A stretch of 64,000 nt of DNA from Acanthochlamys bracteata (taxonomy: Eukaryota > Streptophyta > Magnoliopsida > Pandanales > Velloziaceae), in assembly GCA_019914995.1 (NCBI GenBank), contig CM034127.1, positions 2,418,001 to 2,482,000 on the forward strand, in the 5' to 3' direction. The notes below the pieces were generated by a model, which did no database searches, was not told the origin of the DNA, and saw nothing but the letters and a program-made list of their open reading frames with translations. Below, piece after piece: positions 12,088 to 26,039 of the stretch (positions are counted from its first letter, which is position 1; the number at the start of each line of letters is the position of its first letter). Both the position numbers and the translations under genes were made by a program.

Positions 12088-15000
12088 ATGCTTTGAGTTT
12101 ATATGTCGTGGAAAGTGTACATTCACCACTAGATATACCCTTGATTATAGGATATTGTAAAGACTATTCAAAAATTGTTTCAAACACTTGAAAAGTGACT
12201 GATTTTAGTCAAATGCACTTTTGCCTCTACATCTGGAATAATTTTCTATTTGTTTGCATAGATGTGTTTTTCTGCAACCACATCTTTTCTCTTGTTTCGT
12301 CAAGTTACTTGTCCTTTTCGCTTATAATGGACAACTAGTTCAAAACAAGCCTAGAATTTTTAATCAATTGCTACTTTTTAGTTATATTTGAAGTAGAACA
12401 ATCAACAATTTACAGTTAACCTGGGAAGCTTTATTTAATAAAAGCCATGTAAGACATTTAAAATACCTTCTTCCATTTAATTGATGTAAATGATGTATTT
12501 CATGTGACCTTTTGGCATTCTGTCTACCATGATGGTTTTCTTTGTCATCTTTTTGATAAAATGATGTTGTTATGTTCAAATTTGCAATTAATATATTTTG
12601 GGTTCATTTGGATTATCTGTAAGACTATAACTCCAATATGACTGGGAAACAAAAAGGCTCTGTCTTACTTGTTCTAGTATTGTTCTTCTGACACTTATGT
12701 TTGTGTAAGTTTTTAAACCATGCAGAGTATTACGTGTCTCAAATACGTAGTACATTGTTTTAGTTATATGCATATAGAGTATTGTGTAGGTAACTGTCAC
12801 TATTAAACTGCCTAATTCTAGTTATATTCATCTTTTATAAACCTGAAGTACATTACTTTTTTTATGTCGTTATTGAAACTGACTTCATTACGTGAAAAAG
12901 GAGTTGCTTCTGGTTGTAGAACTTTCTGGTTGCCATGGAGAAATGTGAGATTGACTTACAAGAGCAGCCACTTGGTGTGCTTGTGCAGGAGTCACTGATC
13001 CACACTTCCCTTCGAGGAGCTTCGGTTGTTATTTTTCAATGAATTTATATTTGTTATGAATTGTTATCCTCTAATAATAACAGCACTGCAGCTTACATGA
13101 TATTGCAGTTTGTACAGTACTTTATTTCCTGTCACCTTAGATATGCCTTTTTCAAAAGTATTCCTATTGTAGATGTTGATTGATCCAGAGCTCTCAAGTG
13201 TAAGTATCACTGGATGTGAATGTACAATCAATATTTGTGCATTAGGAATCATCTGTTTCTTAGTGGTGGCAACATCTGAATTGTGTCTGGATTACAAGTA
13301 CTTTCCTGTAGGGATCATCTCGTGTGCTTATGCAAGTCCAAGGTTAGTTATTCTTATATTCACTGTTGTTGAACACGTTTTGTTATTGTCACTTAAGCAT
13401 TGTGAGTACTTAGTACAGTCTCTCTGTTAAGTTCCTTGTATGTGGATACATACACATGGTATGTTCTTTTTCATGAAACGTATTACTTTCTCTGGGTTCT
13501 TGATTTTTTCGTAGTGACTTATATGACCTTCAGCTATATATTTCTCTGAACTTCTTGTTAACTGAAGAGCAAAACCTGCAATCTTAGTACTCGTCAAAGC
13601 ACTTATATCACTCAGCTTGCTTAAAATAGTGATTTTTGTTGGTTTGCTATATTTAATTATGCCAGTCTTGCTGATGACTCCTCAGGCCTGTGAAGATCCA
13701 TCAACATATGTTTGTCTTTAGGTACTACGTGTAGGAAATGGTTGAGATTATGTCCGTGCATGTTCAACCCTGTTTTAGATGTTTAATATTCTTGTGTGAG
13801 CCTTCCAATTGGTGCAAGCCAGATTTACCAGCTGGTCGTACTGCATTGTTCTTACAGTCCTGTTGTATGAGTGCCCTATAGTTCTTATCAAAGCTGCTAA
13901 TTTGGAATGAGCTGCATCGCATATGTCATAGGGATTATAGTATAAACTCTGCATTCAATTGAAATGAGAATGCCTGATGGGAATATAGAATAGAAAGAAG
14001 CTGAAAATGAGCTTTTTCCTAAGAGCTGGTTGTTTGCTCTTAAAATGTCAATATTTGCTTTACGAAATGTCTTTTGTTGATAGCCTTTTTCGATAGTTTT
14101 CATAAGCTTTGCAATCTGAAAGGCAGATGGAGTTCTTCTTACTACAGAGTCTGGTGATGGAAATTCCTTGACATGGGTGTAAATATTAGAATTGACTTAA
14201 CACTCCTGCTGCATATTTGCAGAACAAAATGACTGGCTGACTGCAGTGGAGTGGAGTGAAATTCTGAAGGATCACCAAAAGCTGAAGAGCATCTGTGTGG
14301 TCAAGGTAATTTAACCTTTACAGCATGCTTCAGATTTTATGAATAAGGTGCTTGTTATTCGTCTAAACTTCAGTTTTGTTGTTTATATTAAAATTTTTTC
14401 TGCATGCCAATCAGGTCCCATACTCTGGGCCTGGAAATTATTTTGAAGAGGAAAGCTATATGAAGTCCCAAACTCGGGGCCCTGCTACATGAAGCCCACT
14501 CTCGAAAATACGATTACAAGTCTTGTACTACAACCTAGCTCAATACTATTTAAAGCTGCTATAAGCCTCTTCTATCTTTAGTTGGACCTGATTGATTTCT
14601 TCACTTTCTCATTGTTTTCTCTCTTTGATGCTGTTTTGTAGCAAACATGCCCACTAAACATTGCACCTCGTCCGGTTGGTAATATAAAGCAGTAATGTAC
14701 TAATTGTCAAACTAGTACCTTGCAACTCAGACTCGACTAAGTGTACATTCTTTTTAGCCCAGATCAGATGATGTCATATATTTTAAATAATTTATTTTTA
14801 TAACTCACTTAATTTATTTCTCTAGAAAATTACAACAATCATTTTTTATAAAATTACTAGATTTATAACTCACAAAAATTTATTTATCTAGTATTTTAAG
14901 CTCCTTTTTGTAAAGTGAGTTTATAAAAAATAAATTTGAATTATTTGTATTAACAATAAGTTTAAAGTAAATTTTTTAGTTTTAAAATTTAAATTTTGAA

Positions 15001-15539
15001 AGTACAAATTTTGCTGAAAAATTAATTTTTATTTTTTATTTTTGTCTTATTTTGGAAAGAATTAAAAGTGAAATTATTTTGCACAAAGTGAGTTTATATA
15101 ATAGGTAATATGCCTGAAAAGTGAGTCAAAAATTAAACAGGACTCGGAAGTAGTCAGGATTTCAAGGAGATACAGGTCGTTACCGATGACGACGTACAGC
15201 GTTAGCAACACATTTTCCATTCACATAAACATATTTCGAGCGCCATCATAAGCAGTTTTTTAATTTTTTTTTTATTTTATATTTTTCAATACATATTTTA
15301 TAAGTATTTAAAAAATTTATTTAAAAATTTTGATAGTGTAAAAAAATTATACGAAGTAAGATTTTTTTATTATATATTTTTATTTTTTTTTGAAAGTAAA
15401 AAAAATAAAATTTATTTTTTAAAAAAAATAAAAATATTTTTTATTTTAGAAAAATTTGATTTTATAAACACTACCGAACGCATTCCGAAACCGTCTCACT
15501 TAAATTCCAAATTAGACATTTTGAATCAAGAGAAGTTTA

Positions 15540-15780
15540 AGGCTGCGTTTGGCGTTGCAAGTTTTGTTTTATTTCATTTTAATTCATATTTTTTTAATAA
15601 AATTTTTATAATACGTGATAAAATATATTTATATTTTTAGAAAATATAAAATATTTTATATTGTACAATATTATTATTATTATTTTTTATTTTTTTAAAT
15701 TAAAAAATTAAATTTATTTTTATAATAAAATAAAAAAATTATTTAAAAAAATATTTTACAAACACTCTCCAATATCTCAT
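15540..15780. repeat. AT-rich MITE-like block
   Basis: The block opens with GGCTGCGTTTGGCGTT and ends near TTTTACAAACACTC. The two ends are weakly inverted relative to each other around GTTTG. The interior consists of A/T runs such as TTTATAATACG and TTATTATTATT without any coding frame. It resembles the other AT-rich blocks scattered through the window. The family and exact borders are uncertain. Confidence 0.4.
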
Positions 15781-18741
15781 GAGCCAGTAAATAGAGGAAC
15801 TACCTCTTTTATATAAAACATGTTTTCTATCTTGTTGTTAAATTTATTGATGTGTGCATGCTTAATTAGTCAAGGATCTCACGCTCATTTTACTGTAGTC
15901 GTGATTCAAAGGACATACTAATAGGTATAGACTAAGGGCGGCTCAAAATTTATCTTCTTTTGCCAAAAGTAAGTTTATTGTCATTTTTCATATTTTAGTT
16001 TAGCTAAAATGAACTTGCTTTTAAAATCTACTTTCAGCTATCTTTTAACTTCAGTTCCAAATTTACTTCCTCACTCATAAAAGATTATTTTCAGAGCACT
16101 TACAAATACATAAAATTAAAATTAATTTTGCAATCTATTTTTACAGAACTCATTTTTAAAATTTATTTTTAAAAAAATTACTTCGCAGTAATTCAAACAC
16201 TTTAAATCTGAGCGTGAACAATGTGTATAATAAAGACACGGAAGCACAGAAACCAAAAGCAGCATAGAGGAACCAATAATTGCGTTGGACTAAAAAGAAA
16301 AAAGGAAAAATCAGAAGGCACCAAAGAGAAGATCTAAGAACAGATCATAGGATACAATATAAAATTGATAAGATCATATGGCAAGATCAATCGGCAGCTA
16401 GCAGAATTTGACCCTGTTTGAAGGAAGTGGCTTCATTATCCATGGTCGATAGTTGCATCACTTCACAACTCTATCTATCTATCTTTTTGATTGACATGAC
16501 AAACAGGCAAACGTTTGCGTCTCCCTAACTACACCCAATCCCTTTTGCTTTTTCCATATTATATTAGACCTATATAAAATGAAATCTTATAAATATCAAA
16601 TGAACTTCTATCACATCACCTACCAATTTGCTTCTCGATCGCCATAATAAAACATTCATCGATACTTATATGCTTAAATGTATTGTTTAGATTCTCCATC
16701 ACCATCAGTATCTTCGTAACTTCACTAACATTAGTCTTATACTCTTTTCATGGATGATTTGGTTATAATTCCGGGAGATGGAATCTAATACATACAATAT
16801 TGTCCAGGTATTTTCTGACATACGCATTTCGGAATTTTAATTTGTCAGCAGAGGTTTCACAAATAGAGCTTTTTCGATAAATCATTTTCAATTTTGATGT
16901 TACATCGATCTCAACTACCTGAATATCTCTTTGTCTCGAACGATTAATGAATCGTAGCAATTAACTGAGCTGAAGGTACTTTCATTATATATGTTTAGGT
17001 GATAGCTATGCAGACACGACTGACTCGATCAATATATATGGCGCAAATCAAGTGAGCAAGCTTTTTCCATTGATAATGACATTATACACATTAATTGATG
17101 TGAACTGTAGCAGCATTGTTTAAACTATAGACCAAACCAATGTGTTTGCAGCTAGCTAGCTAAAGATGCCCTTCGACTTATATGTTGTAATGATCCCCAC
17201 ATGCATGAGGGCCTTCCCCAGCATTGCATGCCTTAGCAGAAACTCTCCATGGTGGGGCTCTTGTCCATGAGTGCAACAGCACTACTGCAAGCTTCAAGTC
17301 TTACCATTAATTTAGGATCCGAATAATTCAAACATTGTAAGCATTTAGAATGAAAAGTTACTGAACCTGTTCCGGCCTATAATCTGCATATATTTGAGAA
17401 TTCATTATCAAAGAAACAATCTTAATTAATTGTTAGAGCTACGCATGATTTTGTACTGAAGTGTCTGCGTCTGTTGGAGCTCCTAGTATCTGCGTCTAGC
17501 TTCTAATTAATGTTCTTGAAAGCTAAAAGTCATATTTTTATCTACAGCTTCTTAGCTTTCAGATTGTCTCGCGGATGTTGAGAAATACGTATGGCAAAGT
17601 TTCTGATAGTAACTAGCTAACTTTTAGAGGCACAGAATGGGATGAAAAATGCGCGCAGGTGCAGAATGGACAATCCAATCAGTTGGATTCAATATCATGG
17701 TGGGGTGCCATATTATATGGTGCCCCATTTACATTGGCAACAAACATGTCTCCATCTTCACCACTGCACCAACAGTCACTTCATGGACCCCTTTTGATGG
17801 ATGCATTATTTTCGTCATACAAAAAGGCTGCAAACGATTTCTAAGCTACCCAATCACATCATCATCTTCCTGCTGCTGGGCCAATCTACGTTATAGCTTT
17901 TTATTAATTAGCTTCATTTTTCATTCAGTTCTCGTGTTGCAACTTGCAAGCTTAAGTAACAAATTTACATCTATGCTGATCACGTATCCCTTGCAATTAA
18001 GTCACTCCGTTTCTACTGCTCAGTGACAACATCGCCGAAGAAAGAAAAGATTTTTATGGAGAAGATATCAAAGAATGACATAGATTCAGTTGCAACTACT
18101 TCATAGTTGTACTGTTTCTCTACATAATTTCTTTCTTTACTTTCTTTTCCATAAAGAGTTTGGCATAGTAGCTTTACCGTTTCTGTTATTTTTGTTTGAC
18201 TAAAATCAGGGTTTGGGAAGTATTGGTGTTGGGTCGCAGGATTTGCAAAAAATATTAAGCATCCATGCACGAAGTCTTTCTTCTTCTGCAAATATGTATG
18301 TGCAATAACCGACGACCCTGCAATTCTCTTCATGTGGTTTGACGTTTAAAGGAATTACTATAGACAACTGTAAATACACTACTCCTATTGTTCAAAAGTT
18401 TGTACCGAAATTTTTAATTAGAAAGTAGAAACTGTGGCGTAAATTTTGTAGCGGATCAAAGTTGCATGAATCAAATAGTATGGTTATTTTGAGTGGTTGC
18501 ATGAGTTAGGTGGAAGATTCTAAATCAACAAGTTTGAATTTACGCACACACATGTAATGCAAATTTCTAGCAAACTGATAATCTTAGGTTAGGCTAGCTA
18601 GTTATGTTACTTATATATCTCCGGTTGCTCTGACTAAAAGTTCAAACAAGGTTTTCCGGTGAATGTTGTGTCGACTGAAATGCGAAAAACTCCAGAAAGA
18701 TTTTGAACTTGTCAATCCATAATCAATAAAAATCACTCGTG

Positions 18742-18761
18742 TATATATATATATATATATA
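18742..18761. repeat. (TA)n microsatellite
   Basis: Ten TA units lie in non-coding sequence downstream of the YABBY gene. Confidence 0.95.
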
Positions 18762-19375
18762 GATGAGGTCCCTTCAACTCATGAAGATGGAGTTATATGT
18801 CAAAGCAAAACATAAATGGTTTTCGGTATAAAACTCGAAAGTTTGCAAAGAAAAGATAATAAATCAAGCAGACAAGAATGTACTTCACATGAAAAACAAA
18901 AAGCAACCACGAAAGAATAGAAGTAGGTGGTTAATACATTACATATAGAGTTCAAAAAGGTAATATATTTATAGAAGGAAGACAAATTACTAAAGGAGCT
19001 AACCAGAACGTTTGAGAAAAGGCTAACAAGCATAGCATATATATGCGTAATCAAACCTTTTCATAGACGTCCTCCTTACTATGGCTCCCTCTACTCGAAA
19101 CATTGAAAACCATCAAGAACATGAGCATAAACCTAGAGAAGAAACCAAACAAAAAACATCATAGAAGAAGAAAGAAGGTCAAGAAGTAAACCAGACAGAT
19201 AATTAAGTAAAATCCTAGTAGAGATATTGATTCTCCCAACGAGATCCGATCGATCATGATGAACGTTAACCGATCGTAGCAGCGGCGACTGGTTGGTACG
19301 TAGTAGCTTAGCAAGTAGTAGTGGTTGTAGTAGATTGAAAGGTGATTGCTGGAATATAGACGTACGGCGAGCTAG

Positions 19376-21556
19376 CTAGAAAGGAGTGATGGCGCCCATG
19401 TTAGCAGCAGCAGCGGCAGCGTAAAAGCCGTCCTTCAATAGAACATCATCTCCTTCCTACAAGAAGCCCAGAGCGAATTAACCAGAGATGAGACTTGAGA
19501 ACTAGAGCCAGCTAACCAGAATTCATTAAAACCCTAAAAGTGGTTAAGAACCCGTGACAGAGACAGATATCGGTAGATAGATAGCACAGATAGATAGATC
19601 TAGGGAGTTGCAGAAAGAAGAATCCATCAGAGAGCTAGAGCTAGTAGCATTGCAAGTTGTAAACATGAGGTCATAGCTTTATTAGCTAAGTCCGTGTTGT
19701 TGTTTTGAAATCTTCTCATTACCTGCTGGCACATGCTGCTCTTCTTCGTCAGAGCCTGGTCAGGCATCAGACCGAAATGGATATGCGGGAAGTGTGCCCA
19801 CTGCATGCCATCATAAGTTTAAAGTTTTAATTAGTTCAAATAATTAATCATCAGGTTCAATTTTCTATCGAGAAATAATGAATGAATCAAGAAGGCAAAA
19901 CTCTTTGAAAAAATAAAAACCCTAGTTTTAGAGATGATAGTTGAAAACTAACGTTTTTGGCAGCTGCACTGAAGGCCTCCTTGTGGGTGATATCTGGGTT
20001 TCCAGCCTTGATTCTTTGTATTTCATCCCTGAAATCGAAGAAAGTTAACTCTTCAGTTATATGTACAACAAATTTATTGGCAAGAATTAACTAGATATGT
20101 TGATCTTTGTACGGTAGTGTCAATTACTTGATGAAACGGTTGTAGGCGGAAGGAACTCTCTGCCTCTTCTCCGGAGCTGTATGTGTAAGAAACCAAAAGA
20201 CAAGAAAACAATTTCAAACTCGGTAAAACCCTCATGAAATCTCCATCAAAAGAGACAGACAGACACATGCTTTCAACCAGAAGTAAACAGTATGTGTAAT
20301 CCCTGTTTAGCTCATGCACTGTCTGCTTCTTGTAAAAGCACAAGAAGTAACATACAAGAAGAGAACACTGCAGATGATCAGAGAAGGGGGGGAAAGTATC
20401 GATCCGGGCCGACAAAGGTGAAGGGAGGAAGGAAAGATGAACAGTTGCTAGCTACAGAGAGAGAAATTAAAGCACAAAGAGAGAAAAGAGAATAGGAGGA
20501 GATGGGGTTTGAGTAATTTCACACCAGACCAAGAAGTCTTTTCCCTTTACTATATATACCAGACCGCATGACAACCGCCATTGATTATCTAATAAGCTTT
20601 CGGCAAGTTTTCCTGTGTTGTAAAATGCTTGCCATCTTCATCAAGACAAGGTATGTATATATTGGTGCAACTGTTCTCGAAAACCTTCTTGATCAGGAGA
20701 ATCGGAATATATAAGTCCTCTTGTGTGGTTTCTTCAATGGGAAAGGATCTTAAGTATCATCAGCAGCACACTCCTAGAGATGGAAGAAAGAAGAAACACC
20801 GAATCTCCATCTTTTGAAGGAGTAGAATATAGGTAAAAAAGTATATGTATACTTACGTCTGTTAACAGTAGGTGTTGGCTGGAGCTCTTCTTCTGTTCTC
20901 TTTGCCGGCGTGATCGAGTTTGTGTTGTTCAAGTTGACCTGATCCAGCATGAAGCTCGGCGGTGGTGGGCATGGAATCTCATCCTGTAATACATAACCAC
21001 GAGTCTAGAAGCCACATATATTCATGAAAACACAATGAATGAAAAACAACCCTAAAGATCTCGATCATCATTTAAGTTTAGAGATTTCGGGAACAAAATC
21101 CAACGTCGGTCCATCCAATAACAGAGGATAAATAAGCTATCTAACTAGCTAGCTAGAAGATTCAAGGGAGATCAAGAAATGTACGAGCAGGCTGTGATGA
21201 TTTGGAGACAGAAAAGCGTGGCCAAAGTGAAGCTGGTTTGCACCGGCGAGAAGCAGCCCGCGCATGTTGACAGAGAGCAAATTGGTGCAGTGGCCGCATC
21301 TTACTGTCACCGTCTTGAACAAGCTGCTGCACGGCACGCTCACCTGTTAACCAAAACAATACAACAGTACAAGTAAGTCGAATCAATATGCCATCTCTTG
21401 ATGAAATATGAACGATTTTGAAGAGGTAAAAGGTTGAAGAGAAAATTCATTTACGGCGAGGACAGTGTCGCAGAAGCTGCAGTGGACATAGCAGAGCTGC
21501 TCGGAGGGAGGAGGAGAAAGCTGATCGAGAGAAAAAGCAGCCGAGGATGATGACAT
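19376..21556 (-). CDS. YABBY transcription factor, FIL/YAB3 type, seven exons
   Basis: Exons on the minus strand are 21556-21455, 21343-21185, 20983-20857, 20176-20128, 20028-19953, 19800-19723 and 19456-19376. They give 223 residues. The N-terminal zinc finger uses CSFC (Cys25, Cys28) and CGHC (Cys50, Cys53), separated by the loop with [16 protein letters not shown] variable proline-rich linker follows (PCPPPPSF). The HMG-like YABBY domain covers about residues 130-176, with [29 protein letters not shown] and [12 protein letters not shown]. The acidic C-terminal region ends in ANMGAITPF, close to the usual ending of the FIL/YAB3 group. The protein is a nuclear DNA-binding factor that specifies abaxial identity and blade growth in lateral organs. 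An alanine run near the C-terminus is slightly expanded. The start is the first ATG in frame with the zinc finger. Assignment to the FIL/YAB3 group rather than YAB2 or YAB5 rests on the NMRGLLL and C-terminal motifs. Confidence 0.97.
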
Positions 21557-22092
21557 GATTTTACCGATCCTTGTCGATCAATCAAAAAAAGATTTAATTC
21601 TTTCAAAAGAATCCTGATATGTGATGATGAGATCGGAAAGAAGAAGACGAAGAATAGAAAAGATCGAGGGAGAATAAAAAACCTTGATGAAAGATGCTTG
21701 ATTTGATTGGTGACCAGCAGCAGATAAGAAGTGGAGGAAGCTTGATTTGATTTGATTGATGCCTCTCTTGATTTGATGCCTTCTAGGAGTTGATTGACTA
21801 CTTGGGATCTCTGAATGACGGGGAAAGAAAACCTCGGATCTGTCGTTTTGATTTGATTATAGGTAATATGGGAGTGTGCTTGTTGTGGAGGAAGGGAAAG
21901 AAAGAATGGGGAAAGAAAGAAATGAAAAGAAAATAAAAGAGTTTGTTTGTTGAGAGAGAAAGAGAAGGCAGTAGTAGTGGGGTGTGTTGCAGCAACACAG
22001 GGGCAAGAAATAGGCCAAACCAAACACTGCTGCTTTCTATCTCTCTTCTTTCTTAGCACACAGTGTGTAGGAGACAGAGAGAGAGAGAGAGA
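21557..22092 (-). promoter_or_regulatory. Pyrimidine-rich leader and promoter region of the YABBY gene with a (CT)n tract
   Basis: On the gene's strand the sequence upstream of the ATG is strongly C/T-rich. It ends at a CT microsatellite (AG on the plus strand at 22076-22092). Such tracts are common in plant core promoters and 5' leaders. No clear TATA box was fixed, and the transcription start is unknown. Confidence 0.45.
22076..22092. repeat. (AG)n microsatellite
   Basis: An AG dinucleotide run lies upstream of the YABBY gene. Confidence 0.9.
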
Positions 22093-24348
22093 TAATAATA
22101 ATTTAAGAGCACCGCTCTTAAGTTATAATAAGGTTGAATATAATATCTTATTAATTAATAAACAAAGGAAAAAAAAGAGGAATCTGATTGAATTGAGTGA
22201 TGAGGGATTGTCTTTTGAAGTTACTGTTGTTGCTGGTGCATGATATGGCATACAGCTTTTAGGCTTGGTATATGTGTTTTTGCTTCAAATATTATCATTT
22301 ATTATATATATCACATGCGTATACTATTACTTTTTTCGTTACTATTGTAGTATTGTTGTTATTATTATCAGTGTTATACTTCTGTCTATTCTATTGATGT
22401 ATAGATAGACTTACATTCTTTGCTACTATTCAATTCCCAAAAAATTTCTTTCTTATTCCCTATATCATGTTTCTTGTATATACATATATTTGTGAAATGG
22501 AATAAACTGAGAAACATATTATATCTTCTATATATATATGTTTGAAGAGAGACTATTGATTAAACAAGAATACAATAAATTCACAACAAAGGTACGTACT
22601 CGTAAATTTCTTTTATAATATGATATTGTTGATTTTTCCGTATTACTTCGGTGGTGGTAGATTGTGAATTCCATCCAAACTATGCGGCGATTGTAAACAT
22701 TGTAATTTCATACGTTAATATTGCTTGAAGACTTTCCGTGTACTGAATTGATAAACAAGCAAACATATGAAGTCATGGCTCAGGGTTTGAAGCATTCTTA
22801 TCTTAATGATGGAGTCAGCATTCTCTGGATTCTACAGCTTGTTCTTTGCATTCCAATCATTCATAAGACACTTTATTCTAAAGAAGTATATCATCAGTCA
22901 TGTAGCAGGACATATATATTCTCTATGTTGGAATATGTACATAATTATATATATTTTTCACTTAAATAGAATTCTGACCAACTTAATTATGACAATTATA
23001 AATAAGCAGTTAATATGGATGCATTAAAAGATATTAATTGATAAGTAGGACGATCCTAATGTGCTGATTATAGCTTCTACAAAAGAAATTAATTGATAAC
23101 TAGGACCATCTTAATGCGCATTCCATAATAAGGATGGTTTGAAATGCAGCTCAAAGATTAATGGTTGATTGAAAGAGGAAAGACCACTCAGGTAAGCTAC
23201 GAAAAGTCCATCAATTTATTCTTTTCAATGGATGCTTTAGGACTAATAATCTGAAGGATCTAATACATAAGCATTAACTCTTTTCATTGTTTGGGATGGT
23301 AGTGCGTAAATGTCCGCGACTTGTAAACATGCTTTTAGCAAACTTTTCAGAGATATTTGGGATTGCTTATGAAAAGATATTTTTTTTAAAATAATTTTTA
23401 AAAAATAAAAATTAAACTTAGAAAAATTCTATTACTTATAATTCACTATATATTTTAAATTTAAAAAATATTTTTTTAGAATACTATTAAAGTTTTTTTA
23501 AAACGAAAATTAAAAAAAGATGAAAAAAAATTTGAAGTACTAAAAAATTTTAAACGACCTAGACCCGAAATATAGGATTAAATTCTCCATGCTGATGAGA
23601 TCAATGTTTATTCCAATTTCAAGTTGAGGTATTTGTATCCAATACGGATATACGAATTTCACCTCATCCATACCTAATCAATTGTATACATATAATGCAA
23701 CCTGAAAAATTAGTTCAATAAGTTAAGCTAAGCAACATTGGTACATAAATAGGTCAAAGTTGATATCCTTGCCCATGCTTCTGTATCCTAAAATCTGTAT
23801 TCATTTAAAACTCAACACAAGAATCAGACAGAGGCACTTCCTAGATATTCCATGCCCGTACTTTTGCCGGTTTGCAAACTAGCTTTTTTTCTCTTCACTT
23901 TTTAATCAATGTCGCTAAAGCTGATTAAATATAAACATCTGCTTTTCCGTAGTACACAAACAACTAATTAATATACACAGCTAGCTAGAGCTAGCTTGGA
24001 AGCAGTAAAGCATCAAAGGTACCAATCCATCTATTCCCTTCACCAACGCCACATTGATTGCATGCCATATATTTTGACACATAATTGATATCTAGTATTG
24101 TTGTTGGAGGAATCCTCCATATTATATATACAGATTACACCAATGATGTGGATAGAGATAGATATGTGTATGAGATCATACATACATATATAGACAATGA
24201 GTGTTTCTTGATGTTATAGTAATCTATGTCCTTTTCTTTTCTGTCAACACCAAAGAAAGATTTATATATCAGAAGTGTTTCTGTTCAGCTTCAAGCGGGC
24301 GGTGAAAACGACTCACTATCTTTCTTTCTCCGTTCTCCGTGATCAATG

Positions 24349-24402
24349 AGAAAGAGAAAGAGAAAGAGATCAAAGAAAAGAGAGAGAGAGAAAGAGAGAG
24401 AG
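24349..24402. repeat. GA-rich microsatellite tract
   Basis: The tract mixes GAGAAA units and pure AG runs. It lies in non-coding sequence about 2.8 kb upstream of the YABBY start. Confidence 0.9.
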
Positions 24403-26039
24403 TCTTTGTTTTTGTGTGTGGAGTGTTTGTATGGTTGTCGTCATTCCCAATGAGCACAGGGGCGGCAGAGGTGGGAGATGAGAACCAGCAGCTTATTGCT
24501 AGCTGAGCTTATTAGCTAGAGGAGTAAGTGAGAGAGAGAGATGGTAGACAGGGACGTTTGCATCGGGTTTGGGTAGCTTTCCCTACCATCACCTGTTGTT
24601 TTCGCAGTGAACGAATGAAAGGAATGAATGAGAGTGAATTAGAAAAGAAAGCAAAGTAGAAGAGCACGAGAGTATGGTAAAAGAAAAGCAACTACCAATG
24701 TTTGATCAAAATATGCACTATCTCGCTTTCCCAGTCCCCTTCTCTCTCGGGCACCTACACCACACTACACCTAATGTCTATATATCTATATCTTTTCGAA
24801 AAAGTAGGACACAGATCAGGCTGCGGCTCAGGACCCCCCGGCTCCGGCTGCTTAGCTTATGGGTGATGATCCCCTGTGGTTGTGCTATCTGAACTATCAA
24901 TGTCTTTTTGCCCTAAAGTGAACAACTCCATAATTACCCGTTAAAAAGATGCAGAGTAATACAGGCTCAGAAAAGGGCAAACGTTTACAATGTTATAATA
25001 TTAATCATTTAATAAAACAAAACAACAATAATTATTGCAATGGCAAACACTTTTTTTGATTTGACATAACACTACAGTCTCCAGTAACAAAGTAGCTGCT
25101 GCTGCTCCCCTCTGCTGCTACCTGTTGCTTCTGCTCTGCTGCTGCTTTGCCTTTGCTGCAGCTGCATGCCCCAGCCAAGCTCCACTAGACAAACCCATCT
25201 CCCAAAACCACAAAGTTCCAAACCACAAACACTCTCCCTTCTCCATTACCACACTTGTCCTTTCTTTTTTCTTCTTTTTTTCCCTTTGCTTTTTCTTTCT
25301 TCTCTCTAGCTTGTGTAGATATACATCCTAATTATCAATTTCAGAAAAACCGGGGTAGTGTTGTAACAGCAACGCCCCACTCTAGTTATCCTAACTCGTG
25401 CTTCTGTTCTGTGTATCCGGCCCACATACATCTTTCTCTATTTAGAGTACTAACGCCTGCTGCCGTTTGACACTTTTCTTCCTTATATCGTCCCCACTGT
25501 ATATATCTACCTAGGCATTATCATACATGTGTCATTCATTTATGTAAATGTACATACGACTGATCATCAAAAACATGAATGCACTGTTCATGTGTGTACC
25601 TAGGTCACCTTTCGACTGATGAATTCTTTTGATATAGGAGAGAATCATCGATGTAAGCTGCATGGCCGCTGCTTAATAAATTAACTGTTCTGTATGGGCA
25701 ATACTATAGCTATGTAGCAAAGTGTTTAATTAATGAACTGGTTGGTGCTGTGCAAGTGCTGGTAAGGGATTGGGAAGTTGGGCTTCATTCAATGCCCGCA
25801 ACGTTCAGGAATTACTCGTGTGAGATACCATCAAGAGCAATTTAACAAGCTAGTTTCCAAATTTTGAAGGTATTCCAACCTACCATATGTAAATCTACAC
25901 TTCTTTCGATCGTCTGATGAGCTTGTTTTAGGATTGCAGACTGTCGGTTCAGGAAAAAAAGAAGAGTGTAATAAGAACTGAATGGTATTTATCATTTTTA
26001 TTAAAAAATTTGAAGGAAAGAAACAGCGAAACAAAAGGA

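Larger units (their letters stand above)
12088..19375. other. Long intergenic region between the DUF641 and YABBY genes
   Basis: No gene could be assigned. A possible exon lies at 14223-14305: it is preceded by TTTGCAG, followed by GTAATT, and open for 27 codons in one frame (DWLTAVEWSEILKDHQKL). It matches nothing I recognise and could be a spliced untranslated exon. The stretches 14760-15480 and 15540-15780 are AT-rich repeat-like DNA. The region 17600-18350 has two overlapping open frames on the plus strand and one on the minus strand, none with a recognisable domain. A TA microsatellite lies at 18742-18761. Confidence 0.5.

Noticed and set aside
10752..12129. Minus-strand frames across the DUF641 gene
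   Set aside because: They are mirror frames of a strongly conserved plus-strand gene.
17180..17320. Possible microRNA hairpin
   Set aside because: The GGGG/CCCC-containing arms do not pair over a useful length, and no known mature plant miRNA sequence was seen.
17649..18026. 125-codon plus-strand frame and an overlapping 61-codon frame
   Set aside because: Neither shows a known domain. The sequence gives no splice or promoter context, and the two frames compete over the same bases.
21451..22059. 202-codon minus-strand frame overlapping the YABBY start
   Set aside because: It reads through the pyrimidine-rich leader and exon 1 in a different frame from the zinc finger. The YABBY frame explains the conserved sequence.
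25125..25470. Plus-strand frames with Leu/Phe/Ser-rich peptides
   Set aside because: They arise from CT-rich and CTGCTG-rich sequence and show no protein family features.
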